DNA of 64,000 nucleotides from CAXBID01 sp963815305 (GTDB lineage: Bacteria; Bacteroidota; Bacteroidia; Flavobacteriales; Flavobacteriaceae). This document shows positions 56,498 through 64,000 of the stretch, in pieces. Each line of letters opens with the position of its first letter. The first letter of the stretch is position 1. The stretch lies in NCBI GenBank assembly GCA_963815305.1, contig CAWFFW010000001.1:1-64000 (forward strand), given 5' to 3'. The notes under the pieces were generated by a model that was given only the letters and a program-made list of their open reading frames with translations, searched no databases and was not told the origin of the DNA. Made by a program: the position numbers and the translations under genes.

Positions 56498-57593
56498 AGA
56501 ATTTATTATTGATGGGCATCTTGATTTAGCCACAAACGCCATGACTTTAAATAGAGATTTAAGAAAATCTGTTCATGAATTAAGAGATTTAGAAATAAAA
56601 AGTAAATTAACTGATTACCAAGATAGAGGAAAAGGAACTGTAGCCTTACCTCAATTGCGAGAAGGAAGGGTAGGCGTGGTTTTAACTACTATTATCTCAA
56701 GAGTATCTGAAACGGCTAATGTGATAGACACCATGAGTTTAACCGGTTGGCGTTCTCCTCAACAAGCTTTTGCCAATGCTCAGGCGCAGTTGGCTTGGTA
56801 TCGAGAAATGGAAGCCTGTGGTGAAATAATTCAAATTAAAACCTTTGAAGCATACCAAAACCATAAAGCGAAGTCAATTTTAAACCCTAAGGCCGAAGTT
56901 GGTTATATTTTAGCTTTAGAAGGTGCAGATTCTATTGTGAATTTAGATTATCTGCACTGGTATTATAAAGAAGGCTTACGTTCTATTGGCCTGTCTCATT
57001 TCGGACCAGGAAGATATGCCGCAGGAACATATTCTGATGGTAGTGGATTAACCGCACGTGGTTTTGAATTGTTACAAGAAATGAATAGCCTTAACATGAT
57101 TTTGGATACCACTCATTTAACAGATAAAGGGTTTTTTGAAGTCATTGAAAAATATGATGGTCCAGTAATCGCCAGTCATCAAAATTGCCGTGCGATAATT
57201 CCTGGAGAACGACAATTTAGTGACGACCAATTAAAATGTATTATTCAGAAAAATGGCGTCATTGGAGGTGCCTTAGATACATGGATGTTGCATACCAATT
57301 TCAACATGGGTGTTGATAGTCCATTATCTCTAAATATTGGTCTCGAAAAAATTATAGATCATTACGATCATATCTGTCAGTTGTCAGGATCAAGTAAACA
57401 TATTGCCATTGGTAGTGATTTAGATGGTTTATTTGGTTTGGAACAAACGCCTTATGATATGGATAGCGTTGCTGATCTTCAAAAATTAGACAATCTACTT
57501 GACAAAAGAGGCTATAGTGCTGAGGACAAAGACAATATATTTTTTAAAAACTGGGAACGAATATTTTCTAAATGTTTAACGAATACTAATTAA
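56490..57593 (+). CDS. Membrane dipeptidase-like protein (peptidase family M19)
   Basis: I start at ATG 56490 (MSREFIIDGHLDLATNAM), overlapping the preceding stop; the frame is open upstream to 56430. The product is 367 aa. Metal-binding residues are H-x-D in DGHLDLA, Glu in ALEGADS, His in DTTHLT and SHQNCRAI, and Asp in GSDLDG. M19 enzymes hydrolyse dipeptides, including those with D-residues. There is no signal peptide, so it acts in the cytoplasm. Confidence 0.9.
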   Translation: MSREFIIDGHLDLATNAMTLNRDLRKSVHELRDLEIKSKLTDYQDRGKGTVALPQLREGRVGVVLTTIISRVSETANVIDTMSLTGWRSPQQAFANAQAQLAWYREMEACGEIIQIKTFEAYQNHKAKSILNPKAEVGYILALEGADSIVNLDYLHWYYKEGLRSIGLSHFGPGRYAAGTYSDGSGLTARGFELLQEMNSLNMILDTTHLTDKGFFEVIEKYDGPVIASHQNCRAIIPGERQFSDDQLKCIIQKNGVIGGALDTWMLHTNFNMGVDSPLSLNIGLEKIIDHYDHICQLSGSSKHIAIGSDLDGLFGLEQTPYDMDSVADLQKLDNLLDKRGYSAEDKDNIFFKNWERIFSKCLTNTN

Positions 57594-57595
57594 CA

Positions 57596-58441
57596 ATGAA
57601 ATTAATACGATACGGTAAACTTGGTAGCGAAAAATCAGGAGTAGTAACTGAGGATAAAAGATGGTTAGATGTTTCCAACTTTGGAGAGTCTTATGACGAA
57701 TTATTTTTTGAAACCAATGGAATAAAAAGATTAGAAGAATGGCTAAGTATTAACGAAGGTATTTGTAAAGAAATTACTAAAACAGAACGTTTAGGGTCAC
57801 CTATTTGTCGTCCTTCTAAATTAGTGTGTATTGGTTTAAATTACGCAAGTCATGCTAAAGAAAGTGGTATGGAAACCCCTACCGAACCTATTATTTTTAT
57901 GAAAGCTACATCTGCTATAGTAGGGCCTAATGATAATCTTGTGCTACCAAAAGGAAGTGAAAAAACGGACTGGGAAGTAGAGCTGGCTTTAGTTATGGGG
58001 AAAACGGCTAAGTACGTTTCTAAAGAAGAAGCTATGGATTATGTTGCGGGATATGTATTGCATAATGATTACAGTGAAAGAGCTTACCAATTAGAAAGAG
58101 GTGGGCAATGGGTAAAAGGGAAAAGCTGTGATACTTTTGCCCCCTTAGGGCCATACTTAGTTACCAAAGATGAAATAGAGGACGTACACAATCTTAACTT
58201 ATGGTTAACGGTGAATGGTCAGAAAATGCAGAATTCCAACACCTCTGATCTGATTTTTAATATTCCCGAGTTGGTAAGTTATTTAAGTCAGTTTATGACA
58301 CTATTACCAGGCGATATTATCTCTACAGGAACACCATTTGGCGTAGGATTGGGATTTAAACCTCCAAAATATTTAGTAAAAGGAGATATTGTTGAGTTGG
58401 GTATAGATAAACTAGGAACTTCAAAACAACATGTTATTTAA
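57596..58441 (+). CDS. Fumarylacetoacetate hydrolase-family protein, possibly 2,4-diketo-3-deoxy-L-fuconate hydrolase
   Basis: The product is 281 aa. MKLIRYGKLGSEKSGVV at the N-terminus resembles 2,4-diketo-3-deoxy-L-fuconate hydrolases. VCIGLNYASHAKESG, then FMKATSAIVGPND and WEVELALVMGKTAKY give the FAH fold with acidic metal ligands. GDIISTGTPFGVGLGFKPP closes the domain. With the FucP-like transporter it would suit a non-phosphorylated L-fucose or related pathway, although dehydrogenase and dehydratase genes of such a pathway are not in the window. Confidence 0.88.
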   Translation: MKLIRYGKLGSEKSGVVTEDKRWLDVSNFGESYDELFFETNGIKRLEEWLSINEGICKEITKTERLGSPICRPSKLVCIGLNYASHAKESGMETPTEPIIFMKATSAIVGPNDNLVLPKGSEKTDWEVELALVMGKTAKYVSKEEAMDYVAGYVLHNDYSERAYQLERGGQWVKGKSCDTFAPLGPYLVTKDEIEDVHNLNLWLTVNGQKMQNSNTSDLIFNIPELVSYLSQFMTLLPGDIISTGTPFGVGLGFKPPKYLVKGDIVELGIDKLGTSKQHVI

Positions 58442-58474
58442 ATGAAATATTCAAATGGCTGCATATTATAAAAA

Positions 58475-58932
58475 ATAAGAGAAGAATGTTACTACGCCAA
58501 TATGGCTTTAAATAAACTAGGTTTAGTACTTCATACTTTTAGTAATGTAAGTATTGATGATCATAATAAAGGGTTTTTTGTATTAAAAACAACTGGCATT
58601 TCTTATGAGGATTTGAAACCTTAAGATATTGTAATTGCTGATATGGATGGCAAAGTTGTAGACGCAAATAAAAACCATTGTAAGATATTAAAACATATAC
58701 CTATCTTTATAAAAAATGGTCAATAACAGGAAGTATAGTATATACGAATTCATCGTATGCTGTAGCTTGGGAAAGAGCACAAATGGTCATTACTATACTA
58801 GGAACAACACACGTAGATCATTTAACTGTTGATATTCCTTGTGCACCAACTATGGATGATGTACTTGTTAATTGAGACTATTAGAGAAATATAGGTTTTC
58901 AAATTATTAATCATTTTGAAAATAAAAAATAA
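58475..58932 (+). pseudogene. Decayed class II aldolase/L-ribulose-5-phosphate 4-epimerase-like gene (AraD/FucA type)
   Basis: The translation in pieces reads REECYYANMALNKLGLVLHT, NVSIDD..GFFVLKTTGISYEDLKP, a stop, then DIVIADMDGKVVDANKN. Another frame reads SIVYTNSSYAVAWERAQM and LGTTHVDHLTVDIPCAPTMD. This follows AraD order. The zinc-binding H-T-H of the family has become Y-T-N. Two in-frame stops and a frameshift confirm inactivation. Confidence 0.75.
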
Positions 58933-59174
58933 ACTATCATGAGGTTGAACGATTTTAATAGGAAATCATGGCCTTTTTACATGGATAAAACATCTAAAAA
59001 GCTTTGTATTATAGTAGAATTTTGAAAGAAATATCTATAATAGCACTAGTTAACTAGACAAATAAATCATAAGGGTTCTAAACTAAAGGATAGTCTTATT
59101 GAAAAGCATTTTGAAAGAAAACATGGATTAATTCATATTATCGGCAAGAATAGAAGTATTAGGTAAAAAAAGGT
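58933..59174. other. Decayed coding-like stretch upstream of the CBM9-like gene
   Basis: A frame starting MRLNDFNRKSWPFYMDKTSK is interrupted by several stops and resumes as ...SLIEKHFERKHGLIHIIGKN. It looks like another pseudogene, family not recognised. Confidence 0.3.
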
Positions 59175-59807
59175 ATGAAGATTTATCATGTAAGAAAAAA
59201 AGATTTAGGAAATCATCTTCATTTTTCAGACCAAAATTTTTGGCTTAATGCTAATATAGTTGGCGATTTTTTATATCCATGGGAGGCAAATCAACTTGTA
59301 AACATGAAATTTCAAGCACTTTATGATGCGGATTTTTTTTATTTTTATTTTGATGTGATGAGTTCTTTACCCATAATGACTTTTATAAAAGATAATAATA
59401 AAAAAGAAGTATTGAAATCTGATAGAGTCGAATTGTTTTTTATGTCATCTAAGGGCATGAATCCTTATTATTGTTTAGAAATGGACTCTGCGGAAAGGGT
59501 TTATGATTATAGGGCAAAATACTACAGAATTATTGATGATACATGGAGTTGGCCAAAAGATAATTTAATTATAGAAGTTGTAAAATCTGATGTTGGATAT
59601 AAAACTTTTGGAAAAATAACAATGAAATCTTTATACGATTTAAGTTTGATACAAGGCAATCAAATGACAGTAGGTATATATAGGGGGCAGTGTACAGAAC
59701 ATTTGGAAGAAAAAGCAGTTTTAAAATGGATCAGTTGGATAAAACCGAAATCTGTTATCCCCGATTTTCATATATCCAGTTCATTTGGTAAACTTATTTT
59801 CATGTAA
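59175..59807 (+). CDS. CBM9-like carbohydrate-binding protein
   Basis: The product is 210 aa. MKFQALYDADFFYFYFDVMS, then SDRVELFFMSS..YYCLEMDSAERVYDY, TWSWP and ISWIKPKSVIPDFHISSSFG match the family 9-like sugar-binding domain seen in many Bacteroidetes proteins. There is no signal peptide, which is odd for a carbohydrate-binding protein. The decayed sequence just upstream may have removed a longer N-terminus or its operon. Confidence 0.72.
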   Translation: MKIYHVRKKDLGNHLHFSDQNFWLNANIVGDFLYPWEANQLVNMKFQALYDADFFYFYFDVMSSLPIMTFIKDNNKKEVLKSDRVELFFMSSKGMNPYYCLEMDSAERVYDYRAKYYRIIDDTWSWPKDNLIIEVVKSDVGYKTFGKITMKSLYDLSLIQGNQMTVGIYRGQCTEHLEEKAVLKWISWIKPKSVIPDFHISSSFGKLIFM

Positions 59808-60038
59808 TTTTGAAAAGTGTATTAACTAAAAAATAAAACAATAAAAATTTATTTCAATTAGGCTTTGGTTGTGTTTATTATTCGTTTGTTTTTTGGTATT
59901 GTATTTGTTTTATTTATTATTTTTGAGTATGCGACAAATCTTTCGTAAAAATAAAATATTTTGAATTTTTTATATTCTAATTAATCTTGTAATATGAATT
60001 ATTTGATTTGAGGTTAGTGAAAATTGTTATTATCTAGT

Positions 60039-60641
60039 CTATCTCACTAGATAACTTTCTAGATTTATTCCAAACAACAAAAACAAAATACCATTAGTTT
60101 TATCGCCAAGAGACTTTCTAAGAATTGAAAATGCTTTGGTTACATGTGCCTCAACAGATTTAATGGAGATGTTTAAGTATTCAGCTATTTCAATATTAGT
60201 AAGTCCTTCCTGTTTACTCAGGATAAAAGTCCTTTTGCATTTAGGAGGTAATTTTTCAATTTCTTTTTGAACTAAAGAAATAAGCTTTTCTAAAGAGTTT
60301 TCATCTGCTTCTTCAACAACATAGTTTAACCCATCAATATATTTTTTTTCTAAAGCCGTAACGGCTTTCTTTTTGCGATAATGATCAATACATTCATTAT
60401 AAATCGCTCTATACATATAATTTTTTATCGTAAAGTCATCTTTTAGGTTCATTCTGTTTTTCCATAAGTAAACAAATATATTTTGAACAACATCTTCAGA
60501 TAGGTCATGGTCTCTAAGTAATCCATATGCATAGGCATGTAATTTTTGCTGATAACTATCAATCAAAAAATTATAAGCCTTTTCCTCGCCTTCTTTAAGT
60601 GCTTTTATAAGTAAAATGTCGTTTTTAAAAATAACTTTCAT
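60039..60641 (-). CDS. ECF sigma factor (FecI-like)
   Basis: The product is 200 aa. Region 2 reads AYNFLIDSYQQKLHAYAYGL and DLSEDVVQNIFVYLWKNR. Region 4 reads LPPKCKRTFILSKQEGLTNI then EYLNISIKSVEAHVTKAF. It directs RNA polymerase to a target promoter, most likely that of the TonB receptor downstream of the FecR gene. It is transcribed away from the FecR gene, a divergent arrangement less common than the fecI-fecR operon. Confidence 0.92.
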   Translation of the reverse strand: MKVIFKNDILLIKALKEGEEKAYNFLIDSYQQKLHAYAYGLLRDHDLSEDVVQNIFVYLWKNRMNLKDDFTIKNYMYRAIYNECIDHYRKKKAVTALEKKYIDGLNYVVEEADENSLEKLISLVQKEIEKLPPKCKRTFILSKQEGLTNIEIAEYLNISIKSVEAHVTKAFSILRKSLGDKTNGILFLLFGINLESYLVR

Positions 60642-60752
60642 TTGGAAATTGATATAATTTGATGTGATTTATTACGAATATATAAAAAAAAGTATCAAAA
60701 AAAGTTAGGGTTGTTAAGTTTTGCTTCGCTTTATTTAAAAGAGTGCAATTTT
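60642..60752. promoter_or_regulatory. Divergent promoter region between the ECF sigma factor and FecR genes
   Basis: This AT-rich 111-nt spacer must contain start signals for both directions. No -33/-7 pair was convincing. Confidence 0.4.
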
Positions 60753-61919
60753 ATGGCTTCAAAAAAATTTGAGAGAATCTTAGGGAAATACTTTGTTAAT
60801 CAGGCATCTTTAGAGGAGTTAGATGATTTAGAATTATGGATTAAAAATCCAGATAACGAAAAAGAATTTATAAATTATATTAAAGTTAATTATTCAATTG
60901 ATTACAATTTGAAAACTTCAGACACCAACAAAACTAAAAATTTAATATCCAAACTTATTAAAGAAGAAAAAAGACATTCTAAAATAAGGAGGATACAAAA
61001 TTATGTTAAATACGCTGCGGTTTTTGTAGGTATCTTGATTTCAGTTTATTTCTTTAAAGATAGTATATCAAATTGGGGCTCTGAAAGCAATACCCCGACT
61101 ATCGTAAATACTGTAAATGAACCCGGCACAGATAAAGCCACACTTACTTTAGAAGATGGTTCTCAGGTTGCGTTGGAGAAAGGCGACTCATATCAAACAC
61201 AAAATGTTAAAAGTAATGGAGAGGAAATAGTGTATGAAGCCGGTGAAGAAAACTCAGCAGAAATTGCATATAATTATTTAACCATTCCAAGAGGGGGGCA
61301 ATTTCATGTTGTTTTATCAGATGGGACTAAGGTATGGCTAAATTCAGAATCAAAATTAAAATATCCTGTAAGGTTCAGTAAAGGAGAAACGCGAAATGTA
61401 GAGTTACTTTATGGTGAGGCTTATTTTAATGTATCCTCAAGTTCAAACAATGGAGGAGCAAAATTTAAAGTATTCAATCAATTTCAAAAAGTAGAGGTAA
61501 TAGGTACTGAATTTAACATTAAAGCCTATAAAGATGAAACACATATTTATACCACATTGGTTGAAGGGGAAGTAGCTGTAACGAGTGGTTTTTCAAAACA
61601 AAATCTTGTGCCGAATGAACAATTAAATCTTGATATTACAAATAGCGCTACTGAAGTATTGGTAGTTGATGTAAAGGGAGAAATTGCATGGATTCATGGT
61701 GATTTCATTTTTCAGCATAAGCCCTTAGAGGAAATCATGAAAGTACTTTCACGATGGTACGATGTTGAGATTGAGTTTCAAAACGAATCACTTAAAGACA
61801 TTAAATTCATTGGAGAGTTAAGTAAATATCAAAAATTAGAGGACATCCTTTTACTAATCAAAAATACAAACAACATTACCAACTATGAAATAAACGACAA
61901 AAAGATAACACTAAAATAA
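60753..61919 (+). CDS. FecR-family anti-sigma factor with DUF4974
   Basis: I start at ATG 60753 (MASKKFERILGKYFVNQASL); an upstream TTG at 60711 would add 14 residues. The product is 388 aa. A cytoplasmic anti-sigma part is followed by one membrane helix (about residues 84-103, YVKYAAVFVGILISVYFF). The periplasmic FecR domain (LTIPRGGQFHVVLSDGTKVW, then RNVELLYGEAYFNV and VEVIGTEFNIKAY) follows. The DUF4974 end reads GDFIFQHKPLEEIMKVLSRW. It holds the ECF sigma factor until the receptor's STN domain signals substrate. Confidence 0.93.
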   Translation: MASKKFERILGKYFVNQASLEELDDLELWIKNPDNEKEFINYIKVNYSIDYNLKTSDTNKTKNLISKLIKEEKRHSKIRRIQNYVKYAAVFVGILISVYFFKDSISNWGSESNTPTIVNTVNEPGTDKATLTLEDGSQVALEKGDSYQTQNVKSNGEEIVYEAGEENSAEIAYNYLTIPRGGQFHVVLSDGTKVWLNSESKLKYPVRFSKGETRNVELLYGEAYFNVSSSSNNGGAKFKVFNQFQKVEVIGTEFNIKAYKDETHIYTTLVEGEVAVTSGFSKQNLVPNEQLNLDITNSATEVLVVDVKGEIAWIHGDFIFQHKPLEEIMKVLSRWYDVEIEFQNESLKDIKFIGELSKYQKLEDILLLIKNTNNITNYEINDKKITLK

Positions 61920-62017
61920 AAAAGAGGGACACACATCACATCCTACTGCAAATAGTTTTCCCTCCTTTAGTAAGATTAATTAATTAAATGTTTAACTAAC
62001 TAATACTATGTAAATTT

Positions 62018-64000
62018 ATGGAAATTAAATTAACAAATGCCTGTTTTCTATATAGAAAACACCTTCTAAAAATCATTATGAGAACATTCGTCTTCCTGTT
62101 TTTCTGCTCAGTATTTGGGTTTACTCCAAATAATGTATTATCCCAAGGAACAACAATTGTTGTTGATGAGGATAAAATAGTAACCGCAGATGACGTTTTT
62201 AAAATGATTAGCGATCAAACAGATTATAAATTCATTTACCAAGAAGATCTGTTCAAAAATGCCTCTAAAATAACGTTGAAAAAAGGCACTATAAAAGCAA
62301 ATGAATTGCTAGATAAATGTATAGCCAATACCCGTGTTATTTTTGAGATTTCAGATAGTGGTGCTATTATTATCAAAAAGAAATTAAATAGTATTAATGA
62401 TGACGTTCAAGAACAAACAATTTCTGGAAAAGTAACAGATGCCAGTGGCTTACCGTTACCAGGTGTAAGCATAATCGTAAAAGGAACACTTAGTGGTGCT
62501 GTGACAGATTTTGAAGGTAGTTATACAATTAATTTACCGCAAAATGCTAATACTTTAATCTTTTCTTATATAGGCTTTATAAAACAAGAAATTGCCATAG
62601 ACGGCAAATCTGTAATAAACGTGACCCTTCAAGAAGACATATCAGAATTGAACGAAGTAGTAGTCATTGGGTATGGTACCAGTAGCAAGAGAGATCTTAT
62701 TGGTTCGGTAGCACAGCTTTCTTCAGAAGATATCGCAGATTTGCCCGTAACCTCTGTAGATCAAGCATTGGTTGGACAAGTATCCGGGGTGCAATTTCGT
62801 CAAACAGGTAACCCTTCAAGTGGGCCACAGATATTGATAAGAGGTATTGGTTCTTTGGGTAATAATGCCCCTTTGTATGTTGTTGATGGGATTCCGCTAA
62901 CAAGTGTATCAAACAGTGGTGATAACTTTTTGTTAAACAATATTAACCCAGCAGACATAGAAAGTATTTCGGTACTTAAAGATGCAGCTTCAAAAGCTAT
63001 TTATGGTAATAGAGCTTCAAACGGTGTGATTATTATAAAAACTAAGCAAGGAAAAAAAGGAAAAACACAATTTAGTGCTAATGTATATTCATCTTTTGGA
63101 TGGACACAAGATTTTGATAAACCAAACAATTTAAATGCACTTGAAATGGCAACATTTCAAAAAGAGCGCTTAGAAGATCGCTATCTTTACAATGGTGCAT
63201 GGGGTGGTTTAGAGCAAGCACATTACACGCGTATTCAAGATTTTATTGCCGAAGCAAATAACGATCCTGCATTGGAAAAAGGTACGGATTGGTTCGATGA
63301 AATTACACGGACGTCATTAACGACAGATTATTTTCTTTCAGCAAGTGGCGGATCAGAAAAAATAGTATTTAATATCTCTGGAGGTTTTAGAGAACAAGAA
63401 GGTGTTGTAATAGGTACTGATGTAAAGCGGCTTACTTTAAGGGCTAATGTTGAAGCGGATTTAACCAACTGGCTGCGGGCAGGAGTTAATATAGCTCCAA
63501 GTTTTGTTACAAACAATAGTGGTGATACCGACCCTAATTCTGGTGGTTATAGTGCTTTTGGTTCAGTAAATGCTAGTTATTGGGTAGATCCGACAGCACC
63601 AGTATATGATGAATTTGGAAATTTAACACCTTCAACTTTTGGGATATTATCAAGACAAAATTTCCAAGGCAACCCAATTCCTAATGGTTCTGGTATGTTC
63701 TGGACAGCTAATCCTGTTGCTAGAATATTAAAACGTAAGGAACAGAGTAAAACGAATACCTTTAATATATCTGCTTTTGTAGAGGTAAAACCTTTAGAAC
63801 ATTTAAGTTTTAAAACCTCTGCTTATGTAAATTATAGAAACAGAAACACGTTTAATTATACACCAAAATTTTTACCGTTAGACGGTTTAACTCCAGATAT
63901 TACTGGAAGACCAAATAGTGGTTCTAGTGCTGGTTCTGGAAATACTACCAATTTTATATTAGATAATCAACTTACTTATGCAAACACCTTTAACGGTGTA
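62018..64000 (+). CDS. SusC-type TonB-dependent receptor with STN signalling domain, 3' end outside the window
   Basis: The frame is open from ATG 62018 to the right edge, 661 codons. After a signal peptide ending NNVLSQ comes an STN domain (about residues 45-130: DDVFKMISDQTDYKFIYQED, then KANELLDKCIANTRVIFEIS). A CarboxypepD-regulatory-like domain (ISGKVTDASGLPLPGVSIIV) is next. The signature ELNEVVVIGYGTSSKRDL and the plug (SISVLKDAASKAIYGNRASN) follow, then barrel strands. An STN domain next to FecR/ECF sigma genes means substrate binding is signalled across the membrane. An internal ATG at 62078 (MRTFVFLFFCSVFG) is an alternative start. Confidence 0.93.
   Translation, partial: MEIKLTNACFLYRKHLLKIIMRTFVFLFFCSVFGFTPNNVLSQGTTIVVDEDKIVTADDVFKMISDQTDYKFIYQEDLFKNASKITLKKGTIKANELLDKCIANTRVIFEISDSGAIIIKKKLNSINDDVQEQTISGKVTDASGLPLPGVSIIVKGTLSGAVTDFEGSYTINLPQNANTLIFSYIGFIKQEIAIDGKSVINVTLQEDISELNEVVVIGYGTSSKRDLIGSVAQLSSEDIADLPVTSVDQALVGQVSGVQFRQTGNPSSGPQILIRGIGSLGNNAPLYVVDGIPLTSVSNSGDNFLLNNINPADIESISVLKDAASKAIYGNRASNGVIIIKTKQGKKGKTQFSANVYSSFGWTQDFDKPNNLNALEMATFQKERLEDRYLYNGAWGGLEQAHYTRIQDFIAEANNDPALEKGTDWFDEITRTSLTTDYFLSASGGSEKIVFNISGGFREQEGVVIGTDVKRLTLRANVEADLTNWLRAGVNIAPSFVTNNSGDTDPNSGGYSAFGSVNASYWVDPTAPVYDEFGNLTPSTFGILSRQNFQGNPIPNGSGMFWTANPVARILKRKEQSKTNTFNISAFVEVKPLEHLSFKTSAYVNYRNRNTFNYTPKFLPLDGLTPDITGRPNSGSSAGSGNTTNFILDNQLTYANTFNGV

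Noticed and set aside
1..64000. CRISPR arrays, rRNA genes, insertion sequences
   Set aside because: No regularly spaced short repeats, no rRNA sequence and no transposase-like gene were seen on reading through the window.

Overview
The window is AT-rich DNA from a marine-type Flavobacteriaceae bacterium (Bacteroidetes). This is inferred from paired SusC/SusD-type proteins, a hybrid two-component regulator, repeated S1-type sulfatases next to glycoside hydrolases, a FecI/FecR/TonB-receptor cassette, a CTnDOT-like tyrosine recombinase, and starts with A-rich leaders instead of strong Shine-Dalgarno sites. No genus is assigned.

Region 1 (1-17.5 kb) is the integrase-proximal end of an integrative and conjugative element, or its remnant, lying against a tRNA-Leu gene. 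It carries ParB-like, DUF932, SSB and DUF6876-like genes. It also holds about 1 kb of non-coding DNA with two diverged ~177-nt repeats that each keep a hairpin, a cluster of three hairpins, and a truncated BfmA-like mobilization gene. Cargo follows: an HpaII-type C5 methyltransferase, an HpaII-type endonuclease broken by a one-base frameshift, an overlapping OLD-like ATPase/TOPRIM gene, a possible ADP-ribosyltransferase-like protein, and a large YobI-like membrane NTPase split at an A9 tract. The element ends with the integrase, a degenerate 47-nt copy of the 5' part of tRNA-Leu, and the intact tRNA-Leu(TAG).

Region 2 (18.3-50.4 kb) is a polysaccharide utilization locus. A hybrid two-component regulator on the minus strand, split by a frameshift, faces a plus-strand run: SusC, SusD, a small lipoprotein, GH31, GH20, sulfatase, a beta-helix hydrolase, two more sulfatases, a PhoD-like metallophosphoesterase, DUF4838, three GH27 proteins, an NHL-propeller/SGNH-esterase fusion and a FucP-like symporter. 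The enzyme set suggests a sulfated glycan with terminal alpha-galactose-type and N-acetylhexosamine residues. The FucP-like transporter and a 2,4-diketo-3-deoxy-sugar-acid-hydrolase-like protein hint at a deoxysugar such as fucose. The substrate itself is not determined.

Region 3 (50.4-59.8 kb) continues on the same strand with small-molecule catabolism genes: a neutral-ceramidase-like protein (frameshifted), MOSC, RidA, a D-threonine-aldolase-like PLP enzyme, a class III aminotransferase, a 3-hydroxyacyl-CoA dehydrogenase, an M19 dipeptidase and an FAH hydrolase. Then come a decayed AraD/FucA-type aldolase and a CBM9-like protein.

Region 4 (60.0-64.0 kb) starts a second uptake locus: a minus-strand ECF sigma factor, a plus-strand FecR/DUF4974 anti-sigma factor, and a TonB receptor with an STN signalling domain that runs off the right edge.

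Five otherwise coherent genes carry single-base frame breaks: the HpaII endonuclease, the ART-like gene, the YobI-like gene, the hybrid regulator and the ceramidase-like gene. Whether these are real decay, slippage or consensus errors cannot be settled from the sequence alone.
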